Under the pieces are notes generated by a model. It had not been told where the DNA came from, made no database searches, and saw nothing but the letters and a program-made list of their open reading frames with translations. A stretch of 64,000 bases of DNA from Formicarius rufipectus. Its lineage: Eukaryota; Chordata; Aves; Passeriformes; Formicariidae. Shown here one piece after another: positions 33,601-45,600 of the stretch. Each line of letters opens with the position of its first letter. Within the stretch, counting starts at the first letter, position 1. Position numbers and translations under genes: made by a program. The DNA lies in contig VXAU01001871.1 of assembly GCA_013399695.1 (NCBI GenBank), positions 186,001-250,000 of the forward strand, given 5' to 3'.

Positions 33601-36600
33601 AAACTTTTGCAACTGAGTTAATCAAATTAGATAATTTTGAGAGGAATTTTAAAAGACCAGCTGTGAAGAAACTTGGGGTATTTCTGGCAGTTCTGAACTA
33701 GAAGCGCCATTTTTTCTCCTACATATTTTTCACTGGTGCTGCAAAATGAAGGTGTAGCAGAAGCTGCAGGACTAGAGCAGACAGGGGTGTTCCAAAATTG
33801 GACTGTATCCTAAATGGCATGTTTTATCAGTTTGTACTGTCTTGTTTATTACATCCCTTTCTTTCTCCGACCCAATGACATTTTTGCCTGTGTGTATCAA
33901 TGCCTGCCTTTTAACAGAGGTGGGTTCTTCTTTCCTTTTGCTCCCTGCCTTAATGGGTTAAGGGTTGTGTAGCCTTTGCCTGGAGTTTTTTTGGAACTAA
34001 GAGTAACGCATGCGATTATTACAGAGCTGTTAATTGTAACTTGAATTTAAAATGCCTAATAAATCCTTCTCCTCCCCCCTTCCCCTATTTATCTGTAATA
34101 ATTCTGACCCCAGACAACTTCAGCATCCCCAAATACCAGCCTGACTCCTGATAGCAGTCCGTCCCTGGGAGGAGGAGGAATTAAGCGGAAACCTGAGGAT
34201 AGTGACAGTGAACCTGAGCCCGAGGATAATATCAGGTGAAGCCATTTTTTTTGTAGCACTTTGTTAGCAAATTGCTGAAATAGATGCGGCCTAATTAATG
34301 CCATTTAGCTTCGTGCGGCAGTGCCTGTGCTGTGATCTCTTTATCCACCGGTAATTAACGTGGAGGGCTGGAATATGCAGTAAATTCCAGGGAGATGGGC
34401 GAGCTGTGGCTGCTCAATCTGAGCATCCAGATTAGTATGCGTGCAGGTTCTCAGCCTCCAAGCCACGCTCCCTTTGAGACCAGCCCTGCCTTGGTGAGAC
34501 GTTCCCTGCTCAGCCCTGATTATGTGAGCGCAATGCGCCGTTCCACGCTGGCATTCTCGAGCTGTTTAACCCCTCCAGCTCAGCCACCTTCACGTGGGCA
34601 CCACTGCCTGCCCTGCCTTCCACAGGGTGTCTTCCTCCATCTTAGCTTAGTGGCAGGCTCTGTTTTGTCCGTGAGTTCTTTGATTGCCTTAGGGTGACTG
34701 ATCCTTGGGTATTAAAGGACAGCGATTTATGAGAATTAACTACCAGTGACTCTGCATTGATCAGAGGTTTAAATCAAGTTGCTGTTAACTGCAGGCCTTT
34801 GCAGGGTTTGTTAAGGGTTCTGCCCTTAACTGCAGCCGGGAGGGGTTTGTTTTGTGTGGAGTCAGGTGGATGTGGGAAAACACTAAGGGGTGTTTCGTTG
34901 TGAAGTTCTGGTCCCTTGTGTCCAGCAGAGTTGTCACGACACATTTGTGGCATCCAGCCCATCAGCCCTTCCAATATCACATACTCCAGCTCTCATGTTC
35001 TTTCCTGTATGGGTAAATTATTTGATTTGGTTTTTTAATCAAGCAAGCAGAATTTTTATATAAAAGTCAGAATCAGTGTTAATGTTACTTTCCAACTGAG
35101 CTGTAGCAGAGGTTCTAAACCAAGCTTTTAACAGTTTTATAGTGACCTGTGTGAATGAACTGTGGTGATTTATGAGCACCACTAGTTCTGACAGGGTTGG
35201 TATTGCCAAGGAAAAGCATGTGCTACATTCAGCTGCAATTACTTAAGCTCTTCTGTAGCTCAGAATATTTAAATATTTAAAGTGGTCTCAGCCTTTGTGG
35301 AAAGGGAATTTTTGTGCTGAGTCTCAGGTGTGATATTCAATTCCAAGTTTGGAATTGTTGGGAATAAACCATTTAAAAAAATGAATCATTATTGAGGGAC
35401 TATCTGATTTCACCAGTTTGGTTTTTCCTGACATGAGACAGCAGGTGCTCCTGTGTGAAAGAGGAGCAGGTGTGTGTTTTCCCCTGCCCCATGTGCAGAC
35501 AGACATGAGGGGAACTGTGTGAAGGGAGGATCCAGGGTGGCTGGGATGGCTCCTGTGAGTCCCTTGTCCAGCTCTGGCATGAGAGATTGAAAATCCTGTG
35601 TGAAAGGGAACTGAGGTGATGTGAGAGAGCAAGCTCAGGATTCCTGGGCTGCAGGAGGTGCTGCTGGTGTTCACAGCCTGTCTGAACAGCAACTGAACAT
35701 AGACCAGTACTATTTATTTGCTTGCTTTTTATTTAGAGGAGCAGGAAAACTATGTCACTTTTCTGCTTGACAGGGGCAATAAGAATAGAGGAATTGACTA
35801 GATGTGAGAAGATATTCCAGTAAGATAAAGATTTTAGCCTAGGGTAGATTAAAGGAAATAAGGAAGGGGAAGAGCTTGTTCTCCTGGAAGCATTAAAGCG
35901 CAAAGGTCAAATGGCAGATTTCTGATTAAAAATATGGAATTGCTGACCATGAACAATTCTGTTCTTAGAAAGCCTGACAACATCAGGCTTGTGTTTGAAA
36001 ACCCACCGTGCTTCTAACACTCTGGAGCTGTTTATCAGGATGAGAGCTTCAGGGTTTCATCTGGATTTTCTGGGATGCCAACCATCCCATTTTATTCTCT
36101 GTTCTATCAGTTTTTTCTGCTTTCGTTTAAACTGTATACAAATGGGAACTGAAGTAGCAAGTGACTTTGGCTTACATTGTAATTCAGACCGGTAATGTGC
36201 CTGTGTTAAGATGTATCAGTGTGTGTGTTGCAGGTTGTGGGAGACTGGCTGGAAGCAGCGCTACTATAAAAACAAATTCGATGTGGACGCCTCTGACGAG
36301 AAATTCCGCCGCAAGGTTGTGCAGTCCTACGTGGAAGGGCTCTGCTGGGTGCTCAGATATTATTATCAGGTACCTCAGATCTTCCTCTCCGAATCTTCTT
36401 TTGTGTCTGTGCCCTATTTTGCTTCAGTCTGTCGCTCATTTTGGAAAAGCAGTGGGGTTTTTTGAAGGTGTAAAGTAAGTGGGTGCCCGTTCTGTGGGTC
36501 ACTCGGGGTTTGAATGCAGTTCCACCATCCCTGGAGGTGTCTGAGAACCAACTGAATGTGGCACTCAGTGCTCTGTCTGGCAAGGGGGTGATGGGTCACA

Positions 36601-39600
36601 GGTGGGCCTCCATGGTCTTGGAGGTCTTTTCCAACCTCAGTGATTCCAGGGATTCTGTTTCTCATGTGCAGTAAACACACTTGTTGGTGTAGTGATGCTG
36701 TTTTCCTTTTGCTATACAGAGCCAAAAATAATGACATTGCAGGTGACTAAATGAGGGAACAAAGGACAAAGCCTGTGAGATGCCAGTAAGAATTGGAAAG
36801 GAACAGAGTTGTCAGTCTCCTCTGTGGATTGTAATGATGTTCCATGAAGTGTGTTGTGATTGAAGTAATCTGTATCCGATTTAAATCTTTTGATAATTGA
36901 GATGTCAGATTGGCAAGAGATTAGTGGGACATTGTGGGGTTTGTTGCACTGATGGTTAATAACGAGCTTCGTGCCCTGAAGGCAAAGTAAGTTAGATGTG
37001 GTGTGTGACCTGGGAGCACAATTTGCTGGAGCTGATGGCACTTATCTGCCTCATCACCACTTGGGAGTTTTGGTGCCATATTGATAGAACTGCATGTTTT
37101 TTGTAGGTGTCCAACTGGGACCTCACACCTGTCCAGCTGGGATCACAGGCAGGGCAAATACCTCACACACCTGCAAAACACTGTGCACTTAAAATAGATT
37201 TTTTTCCATTGCCCCTTGGATCAAAATGGGAGTGCCTTCCCTCCCTTTCTGCTGTATCCATTCCTTGGGTTTGGGCTCTGGCTCGTGTGTTATGGTGGAA
37301 GAAAATCATCAAGTTTAAGGTTTGCTGAGGTCTCCACATCCTTTTGCAAAGGATAGAGGTCACCTGTACACCTTTAGAGGTGGGAATTCCCAGGATCCTG
37401 CACAAACTTAAGGTTTTGCTGAAAGCAAACCATGTTCTTGTTAACCATGGCAAGATAGGTCCTACAACTCCGTACAAGCCCATCTGTCTCTGAGGGTGTA
37501 AATGGCTCTTCAGCTGAGCTGTAGAAATGTCCTTGCTGTAAAACTGTCACCTTCAGTGACACAATGGCACAAACCCATTCCAGTCGGTTGTGTGGGGATG
37601 AAACAGCTGACAGGTCTTCCTGCTCGTATGGAAATTAGATTAGGAAGTTGCTGGGGGCCAAGGGAACCTCAAAATAGGCTTCCTTGAGGATCTTTGTTTA
37701 TTTGTTTTCTTTCTTTGTACCATAATAAAAATTGATTCCAATAACAACTGCTCCTGGCAGAATACATTATGTGCCTTTCTATTCTTACAAAAAGCTAATA
37801 ATGCAGGGCATGTTCCACTAGTGGGAACATCTGTTTGGAGAGGAAGAAAAGAAAGGAAGCAATCCACCTGGCTTTTGAAACCTCCTGAAACCATCTGAAG
37901 GATTGCATCAAATAATTATAGTTGCTGTAATTTTGTACCAAAAATATCACTGGAGGAGTCTCATTGACATTTACTTGTTCAGAATTGGAAGTCAAAATGG
38001 TAGTGGGCTTTTGTTTCAAGTGGTGCTGCTAAGAAAAATAGCTGAGGAGGTGAAAACTTGACTGGGACCTCCTAGAGCCACGTTTCCTTTATGAAGTGCA
38101 GGGTGTTCTGGTGTGTTTTGAGTTTGTGCTTCTTGAGGATGCACTTTATATTCCCCAGTGTTTAAGCAAGAAGAATGAGAGGGAAAGAGCAAAGTGCTTC
38201 TCCAAGTGTGTTATTAGTGCTAGTACTGAAGAGAAAAGTTAACAGCTAAAACCAGAACACTTTTCAGCCTGCAGCAAATACTGTTCACAATTTCACACCT
38301 TGTAGGGGGTATTGGGGTTCTCTGGTCCCACATCTTCCCAAGTGAGCAGTGGGATTTTGCTTTGAAAAACAGGAGTGCAAACTATGTGCTGCCAGAAAAA
38401 TAAATTCTTTCTGCCATTTCTTCATCTTTAGTGACTGGGCTGCATGATTTTAATCTTCTTTTATTTTTCCAATATGTCTGATTTTGTTTGTCTTCCTTCT
38501 CTACCACAGGGCTGTGCATCCTGGAACTGGTATTACCCTTTTCACTATGCTCCCTTTGCTTCTGACTTTGAGGGAATTGCAGACATGCCTTCAGATTTTG
38601 AGAAGGGCTCCAAGCCGGTATGGTCCCTTGATTTATTCATTTATTTGTTTGTTTGATTTAACACCTCTTGAGAAGTGTCCTACATCTGCTTGTCTGATTT
38701 CAACAGTTTAAGCCTCTTGAACAACTTATGGGAGTATTTCCAGCTGCAAGTGGAAACTTTCTACCCCCAACGTGGAGGAAGCTCATGACAGATCCGGTGA
38801 GAATCCTTGTTGTATCCCCTCTGTGAGGCTGGGTCGTCTTGTGGTGGTGTGGAATGACCTGCCCCTGCTTCTTACTTCAGGCAGAGAAATGCTGGAGACC
38901 AGGAGGTTTTCAGTAGGTTGCAAGGATTCCTCAAAAAATCCAAATAAGTGATTTCTTGGAATTCAGATGTGTCAGTGAGAACTTGTTTCCTGGCTCTCTC
39001 ACACTTCAGGTCATTTAGTTGCTTACAGAAACCTTGCAAAACTTAATCCAGCAGATCACCTGGAATTGTTCTCTCCTGCTTAGTTTCCTGTTTTGAATCT
39101 CTAAGTCAGGGAAGTGCCCAACCACATGTGATGCTTAGTGGCATTTAATTAAAGATATTTTCATTAGTGAAAGACCTCTCAGCACTGCGTCTGGTACCAC
39201 ATGACATCCTGAGCCCATGTCAAAATGGGCTGTAAGAGTGACTTTTATTTTCTCAACGACAGGAATCAAGCATCATTGACTTCTACCCTGAAGATTTTGC
39301 TATTGATTTAAATGGGAAGAAATACGCCTGGCAAGGTGAAATTTCAACTCCTTTTTTCTTTTTTTTTTAAGAATCTGTAAAAATAGAAATTGGAAAATTG
39401 TCTTAGGGCGAAAACACTGCACTAAGTCACACAAATAACTTGTGTTACTTGGTGTGGGGACAAGCATTTTACAGCAGGTATATTTTTGAAAAGAAGTTAG
39501 CATGAGGAACAAATTATGGTTCAGTAACTGATTTCAGATTGGCAATGATTATTAGTAATTTCAGCAGTCATTCCAGATTTGTTAATTTGTCCTGGACTAG

Positions 39601-42600
39601 ATTAATCATCCTTCTGTTTTTATCAGTCTCACTGTGTAATTGCCTTTTGTCTCCTTTGCATTTAATTAATGGATCTTGTACTGCTCAATCAGTGGCTCAT
39701 TAGTACTGTGCCAAAAATGCTTTGGGGAATATAGAAATATTTGGAAGCATTCAAAGAATGAAAAAAGAGCTACTACAATATTTATGCAGCTTTTTCCTTC
39801 TTTAGAGAATATTAATTTTCAAGGTCTGCCAAATCTTGTGGCTGATTACACTGTGTGTAATTTCACTGCAGCTGAAGTTTTGGGTTCTCCTTTCCTTCAA
39901 TTTTAGTGTAACAGTATTAGTTTAAAAAACAAACAAACAAAAAACCCCACATGAAGGTTAGAAGCAAAAGTGTTTCAGGCAGCCCAAGTTTAAATTGGGA
40001 CTATATCCCTGTGGAAGTTCAGAGTCCCTGTGAGTGTTGTGCCTTAGAGTGATGACAAACCACTGAACTGGTGCGGGCACAAAGGGGAATCTCAGTGTTG
40101 TTGTTTTGGGAAGCCTCTGCTGTCACCTTGGCCAGGAAAAGCTCTGGTGTTCGTGACAAGTGGAATAAAACCAAAACTGAACTAATTATTCCAGGTTTTT
40201 GCCAATAATAAGGATGACAGAGGTAAATTTCATAGTAAATGTCCTAGGGCTTTTTGATGTTTATAGCAGAACAAAACTCTTTCTTGGCTGAGAAATCTAT
40301 CAAAGCTTTCCATCCTAGTGTATTTTTTGAGGTTGTTTTGGTTTTTTTCTATAAGTGTGAAAAACTACTGTTTTGGTTTTGGCAGGCGTTGCGTTACTGC
40401 CCTTTGTGGATGAGCGACGCCTCCGAGCTGCCCTGGAGGAGGTGTACCCTGACCTCACCCCTGAAGAGAGTGAGTTAACATTTTCTTAAACAATCGTGAC
40501 ATTTCGTTGCCACTTACGTGCTCCACCCTCTATGGGCAAGGTGTAACGGGTTTGGGTTGGGTTATGGCAGGTTGTTCTTCGTGGGTGCTGCTGATAATGA
40601 AAGTGATCCCTGGTGGGTTTGTGTTTGTAGCTTTTGCTCAGCTTGCAGAGGCAGGTGGAGGTGTTTGTCTCTCCACTGCACAGAAATAGTAGTAGGTTCT
40701 TGTGGGTGAACTGTGGGAGGTGTGTGGGGTCTGGGGGTTTTTGAGTTTTTTACCCAGTCTGTCTGGATCTGCAGTGTTACTCTGTACTAAGTTCAATATT
40801 TGACTCACTAAACACAAAATTCCTGTTTTTTTACTGTCTCCCAACTACCCTTGTGACCAGAGCCATCCTTCTCTGGGCAGACAGTGTTTTTCCTGCACTC
40901 TCAGGGAATATTCAAAGCTTTCTCCTCAGTCACAGTGAAACTTGGCTTTTGTGGAGGTGTCACCAAGACAGTGTTGCAGGTCTGCTGCATTCCTTTCTTC
41001 TCTCTTTTGCTCTGAACTCTTATCCCCTTCCCTTCGTCTTCCCAGGCAGAAGAAACAGCCTTGGTGGTGATGTTCTTTTTGTTGGAAAGCACCATCCGCT
41101 CTGTGACTTTATTGTAGAACAGTACAAGACCAAAAACACAGAGGTAAGTTGTTCTTGAGGGACTGTGGAAAGGGTGAGGTTGAAGGTCTGACAAAGTGCT
41201 TCAGCTGCAAAACTCTTCCCTCTGTAGCCAGTGGACATACCTCCGGAGCTGTGCCATGGGATCCAGGGGAAGCTCACCCTGAACGACAACGCCGTGCTCC
41301 CGGATCAGTGAGTGTGGCCCCCGGGGTGGCTTGGTGCTGCTAAAGGACATTGCCTTCAGTTGTAGCTGTGTTTCAGTAGAAGCACCCTTGTGCCCACAGG
41401 GGGAAGCTTAAAGCTCCCCCAGGCACTGTGTGTGGTTCTGAGGCTCAGCACGCTTTGCCCGAGGGCTCAGAGCAGGGCTGTGTCACCTCCAGCATGTGGA
41501 AATCCCAGCTAAGTGGCACTTTGATCCTGCAGTGCTGTTTTTCTTACCCCCAGAACCTGGCTTTGAGAGCAGCCTCAGAAGTCTTTGAAGTGTACTCACT
41601 AATGTATGTGTTGCTGATGAACCTTTTTTGTTTGTCAGTTCACCTGTGGAAGGCTGATTTTTATGTATTTAGTAATTGTTTTATTAGGTAAACAAGGCCT
41701 GGATAATAAAAGTAGTCTAATAATAAAAGTAGTAGTGTTGAGTGGCCTTGTTCGGTAAGGTTCTGTTGTTTTGGTCTCTCTGCTCTTGTATGAATGTGAA
41801 TGTGGGCTGATGGCACTTCCCATTAGTGCACATTGTCTTAAAACCCCAAAACTCTCCTTTTTATATGCTAACCTGCATTGCATGAGAGAAAAATCCAATA
41901 GTGGTATCTTAGATGTATCTTGCTTTTGCCCAATTGTCCTATAGCACTGAATACAGGACTATTTCCAGCTACAAATACAAAGAATGCTCATATTTTTTGT
42001 TTTCTAGGGAATGCATTCAGTTAGAGAAATGAGTGTAATCTTCACCTTTCGTTTCTCTGACTGTGCTCAGAGGCACAGGCAGGTGTTCTGTGGCTTGTTT
42101 GCATTAAATGCACAAACACTGACTTTGTTGCTTAGATAATGTATCCCAGGTCACACTAATGGGCATTTCTCCATTCTTGTCATGGCTTGTGTGGAATATG
42201 AGCAAGTCAGAGCTCTTCTTGGAAGGAATAGACAAAAGAAAACTCTTGTAGCAATGAGAAATAAGGGTTCGGTCTTTCCAGTGCTTGTAAAAGTACTGGA
42301 TTGAGGGACAAGGCAAGTTCATTTTAAAATCCCTGTTATGTCACAGGCTTAGTTGACATAGCAACAGAAAAAGAGCAGCAAGTGGTGAGAAATAGTTACT
42401 TGATGTTTTGACAGAGGTTTTTCTCTTGCCCAGGGTGGTGGAGTCTCCTGTTCCGATGCTCCGGGATCTTACACAAAACTCTGCAGTCAGGTCAGTAACC
42501 TATTTAGTGCAATGGGGTGCAACACACAGCAATCCAAACTCATTGTGCTGCCTTGTGGGATTTCCAGTGCTTTCACTTCTTGAGCCACATGAGATACTTG

Positions 42601-45600
42601 AGGCACTGAAAATCTCTTGTGATCTGTGTGTGTAATTTTCTCTTTCAAAGAGGCCCAACTTGGTTCAACAGGCAGTAAGAAATGCTGAGTTGTGGCTTGT
42701 CAGGATGCTGTAGGAAGGATGTTCTAAGTGGGGATGTAGTTACTGTGAGTGATGAGTTAAAGGAAGGTTTTGGCTTTTCATCTGCCGCTGTCAGGAGATT
42801 TGGGTTATTCTGTGCTTCTCTCCATTTCTCTGTTGCAAGATTTTTCTTCCTGTCTTTGGAGATGGTATGAACAGTCAGGGTTCTGCCCTTCAGGTCGTGT
42901 GACTGAGACTGAATCTTCCAAGGGACCATTTTTCTCTTTCATTCTTGGTACCGAAAAAGCAGATGTATTTCAGCTGGAAGAGCAAGATTATGCTGCTCAG
43001 CCATCTGCTTTTAGCTTGCTTGGCATCCCAGGCATTCTTCTGTGTCAGATGGTGGGTGCTGAGGGGACAGGTTGGTGTCATGTTCTTGAAACGAGTCTCT
43101 GGTGTGACATACCTGAGACCTACTGAGACTACACCAGGAGATGGGAATTGCAAACCTAGTGGTCTATAATATATTGTGCCAGCAGAAGTGAAGCTTTCAG
43201 ACGGGTTTTGCTCTATTAATATTTAATTTGTTTACTAGACAGCTCAAAATGCAGTATCTGTGAGATGTCACTGAAAATAGGGATTTATCCCTCCATGGGA
43301 GCTGCATGCAACTGCAAAGCTGCCTTGCAGGATAAAACTCCCTGCTCTGGGAAGTCTCACTTGTAACTGAGTCCCCCTGGTCCCCTGCCTGTGGCAACCT
43401 TTGAGCTCCATCAGACACAGTGCTTTCACTGTAGGATTTGCACTTGAGGACCTGCAGAAGGGCCTTTCATACCCATACATTGGGCTAGCTGGTTTCTAGA
43501 CATGGACCTTCCTTTTTGGAACAGGGGAGGAAAAAGATGTCCAATGTAGTATATCTGTGTGCAAGAAATTCACTCTGCAATGTAAGTTGTGGGTTCTTGA
43601 CTCTTTTCTGTTGTGGACCTAATCCTCAAATACTTCCTTCTAGCATCTCATTCAAAGATCCACAATTTGCTGAAGACTTTGTTTTCAAGGCTACAGTCTT
43701 ACCTGGGGCAAAGTAAGTGTTAGCTTTCAAATTATTCAGATTTATTCATCTGAGTATTTGCTCTGATAAATACTTACGGAACTATTTTTATTATTAAGGA
43801 AACCCGCTCCGGTTTTGAAGCCAGGAGACTGGGAAAAAACCAACAATGATGGGAGGCCTTGGAGACCACAACTTGGCTTCAACCGAGACAGGAAACCAGT
43901 GCACTTGGACCAGTCGGCCTTTAGAACCTTAGGGTGAGTCTGCTGGGCTAGGGGGGGGCTGCCCTGCTGGGCTAGGGGGGGGCTGCCCTGNNNNNNNNNN
44001 NNNNNNNNNNNNNNNNNNNNNNNNNNNNNNNNNNNNNNNNGGGGGGGGCTGCCCTACTGTTCTGCTTCCTAAAGTTATAAAGAGCTGGAAGAAGAAAAGG
44101 CACTACCTTTCCCTGCGCTCGTGTGCTGGAAGGCAGAGTTGTGCTGGGGCTGCACTGGTGAACCCTCTTGTGTCTTCCCGTGTCACAGTTAGAAAGCAAA
44201 GTACAGCTGTGTCAGTGAAAATTGGGCATTTTCCTGAGAGCCGCTCCCAAGGCACGTGCCTGTGTTGGGATGTGCCTGGGCCCTGATCCCTGAGTGCATC
44301 CCCACGTTGTGCTGGCACACTGGAGAGGGCTGGGGCTTTGGGGGGACCAGGTGGCAGCTGTGCTGTACGGTGGAATTCATCAAAACATCCTGATCTTTTT
44401 GCTGTCCTTTTCTTACCACGACCAGCCACACAATGCCAAGGGAAAGAGGGATGCCAGGGATGTATCCCAACGCCGTGCCGCTCGGAGCTTACGGGAGTCC
44501 CTACGCCAGGCCACTGATGGGGGGACAACAGCAGATCCCCAAGTTGTTGTCAAGTAAGTGGGTTCTGCTTCCTGCATTTCAGGGTTTGGAAAGCCCAGGG
44601 TTTGGGTTGGCCTGTGGCACCATCACAAATAATAAGTGGATTCAGGCATCTGTCTTCATTAACTTCACGTTGCTCCTCTCTATTGCTCTTCCTTTATGGA
44701 ATTGCTGTAGGGAAATGTGCTGAAATGTAGCAGTGTCTGCCAGTGGGATCCCACTTTGAACACTGCACTCAGGATTCAAATGGAATAGGAAAAATAGCAT
44801 TATAAAACCCACCCATAGCGAGGGATCCTGGTGTCTGTTACTTGAAGCGTATTCCGTCTGTGGTGGAACCTCAGCAGTACCAGCATCTCCAGTAAATCCT
44901 GTGTGACCCAAAATGGAGTTTTTCATCCTGGGAAGGAATTGCTTGTGCTCCTGAAAAAGGGTGCTGGTTAAGAGTTCTGTCTCTTCACATGTGACCAGGG
45001 GCTGTTTCTGTAATGGTGGGACTGAGACAGAAGGAAACCTGATTCAACTGCCTAGGAAGGTGCTTTAAAATGAGTTCTCACTGTCCAGATGAATTCTTGC
45101 TATATGGAATTGTGCAAGTGTGGGACATTTGAAGAGGTGACACAGATGAAGTTTGAACTCCAGAGCTTTGTCCCATCTAAGAGCAGTTGCTGCCCCGTGA
45201 AGCTCTCACCCTTTTTGTACTTCACTGGCATCTTTGCTGCTTATCAGTCAGTGAATAAATAATATCACTGGCCACTGATGGAAACTCAGTGTCCAGTCCC
45301 AAAGTAGATGAGGGGAAATTGAGGGGTGAGTGCTGATTTCTTGTGCAAGGAACCAGATTGGTGTAAGTGGAGAGACAGATTGAATGGGAGCCTGCAGGGG
45401 TTAACTTGGGTTAAAGGAAAACCTTTTTTTATTTTTAACAAGACATATGAGAAGGCAGAGCTACCAGACAGGCATTCATATTTTTGTATTTGTCTCCAAA
45501 ATCAGAAAGTTTCTGTGGTTTTGGTGATAGTTTTCAAGAGCCCAGCAGTCCCTGTGCTGCCATTCACGTTGAGCTTGGCACTTCGTGGGAAATGCTGATT

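Larger units (their letters stand above)
27036..43798 (+). other. XRN2: XRN2 introns 3-25: remaining non-coding content
   Basis: Apart from the CR1 fragments and candidate regulatory blocks listed separately, the introns between exons 3 and 26 hold no supported gene. A short A-rich AAAC/AAACAA stretch lies at 39925-39952. Several introns are very short (86-90 bp). Confidence 0.65.

Noticed and set aside
40056..40180. GTGATGA and CTGA words in XRN2 intron 20 as a C/D snoRNA candidate
   Set aside because: There is no D box at a suitable distance from the C box, and no closing stem was seen.
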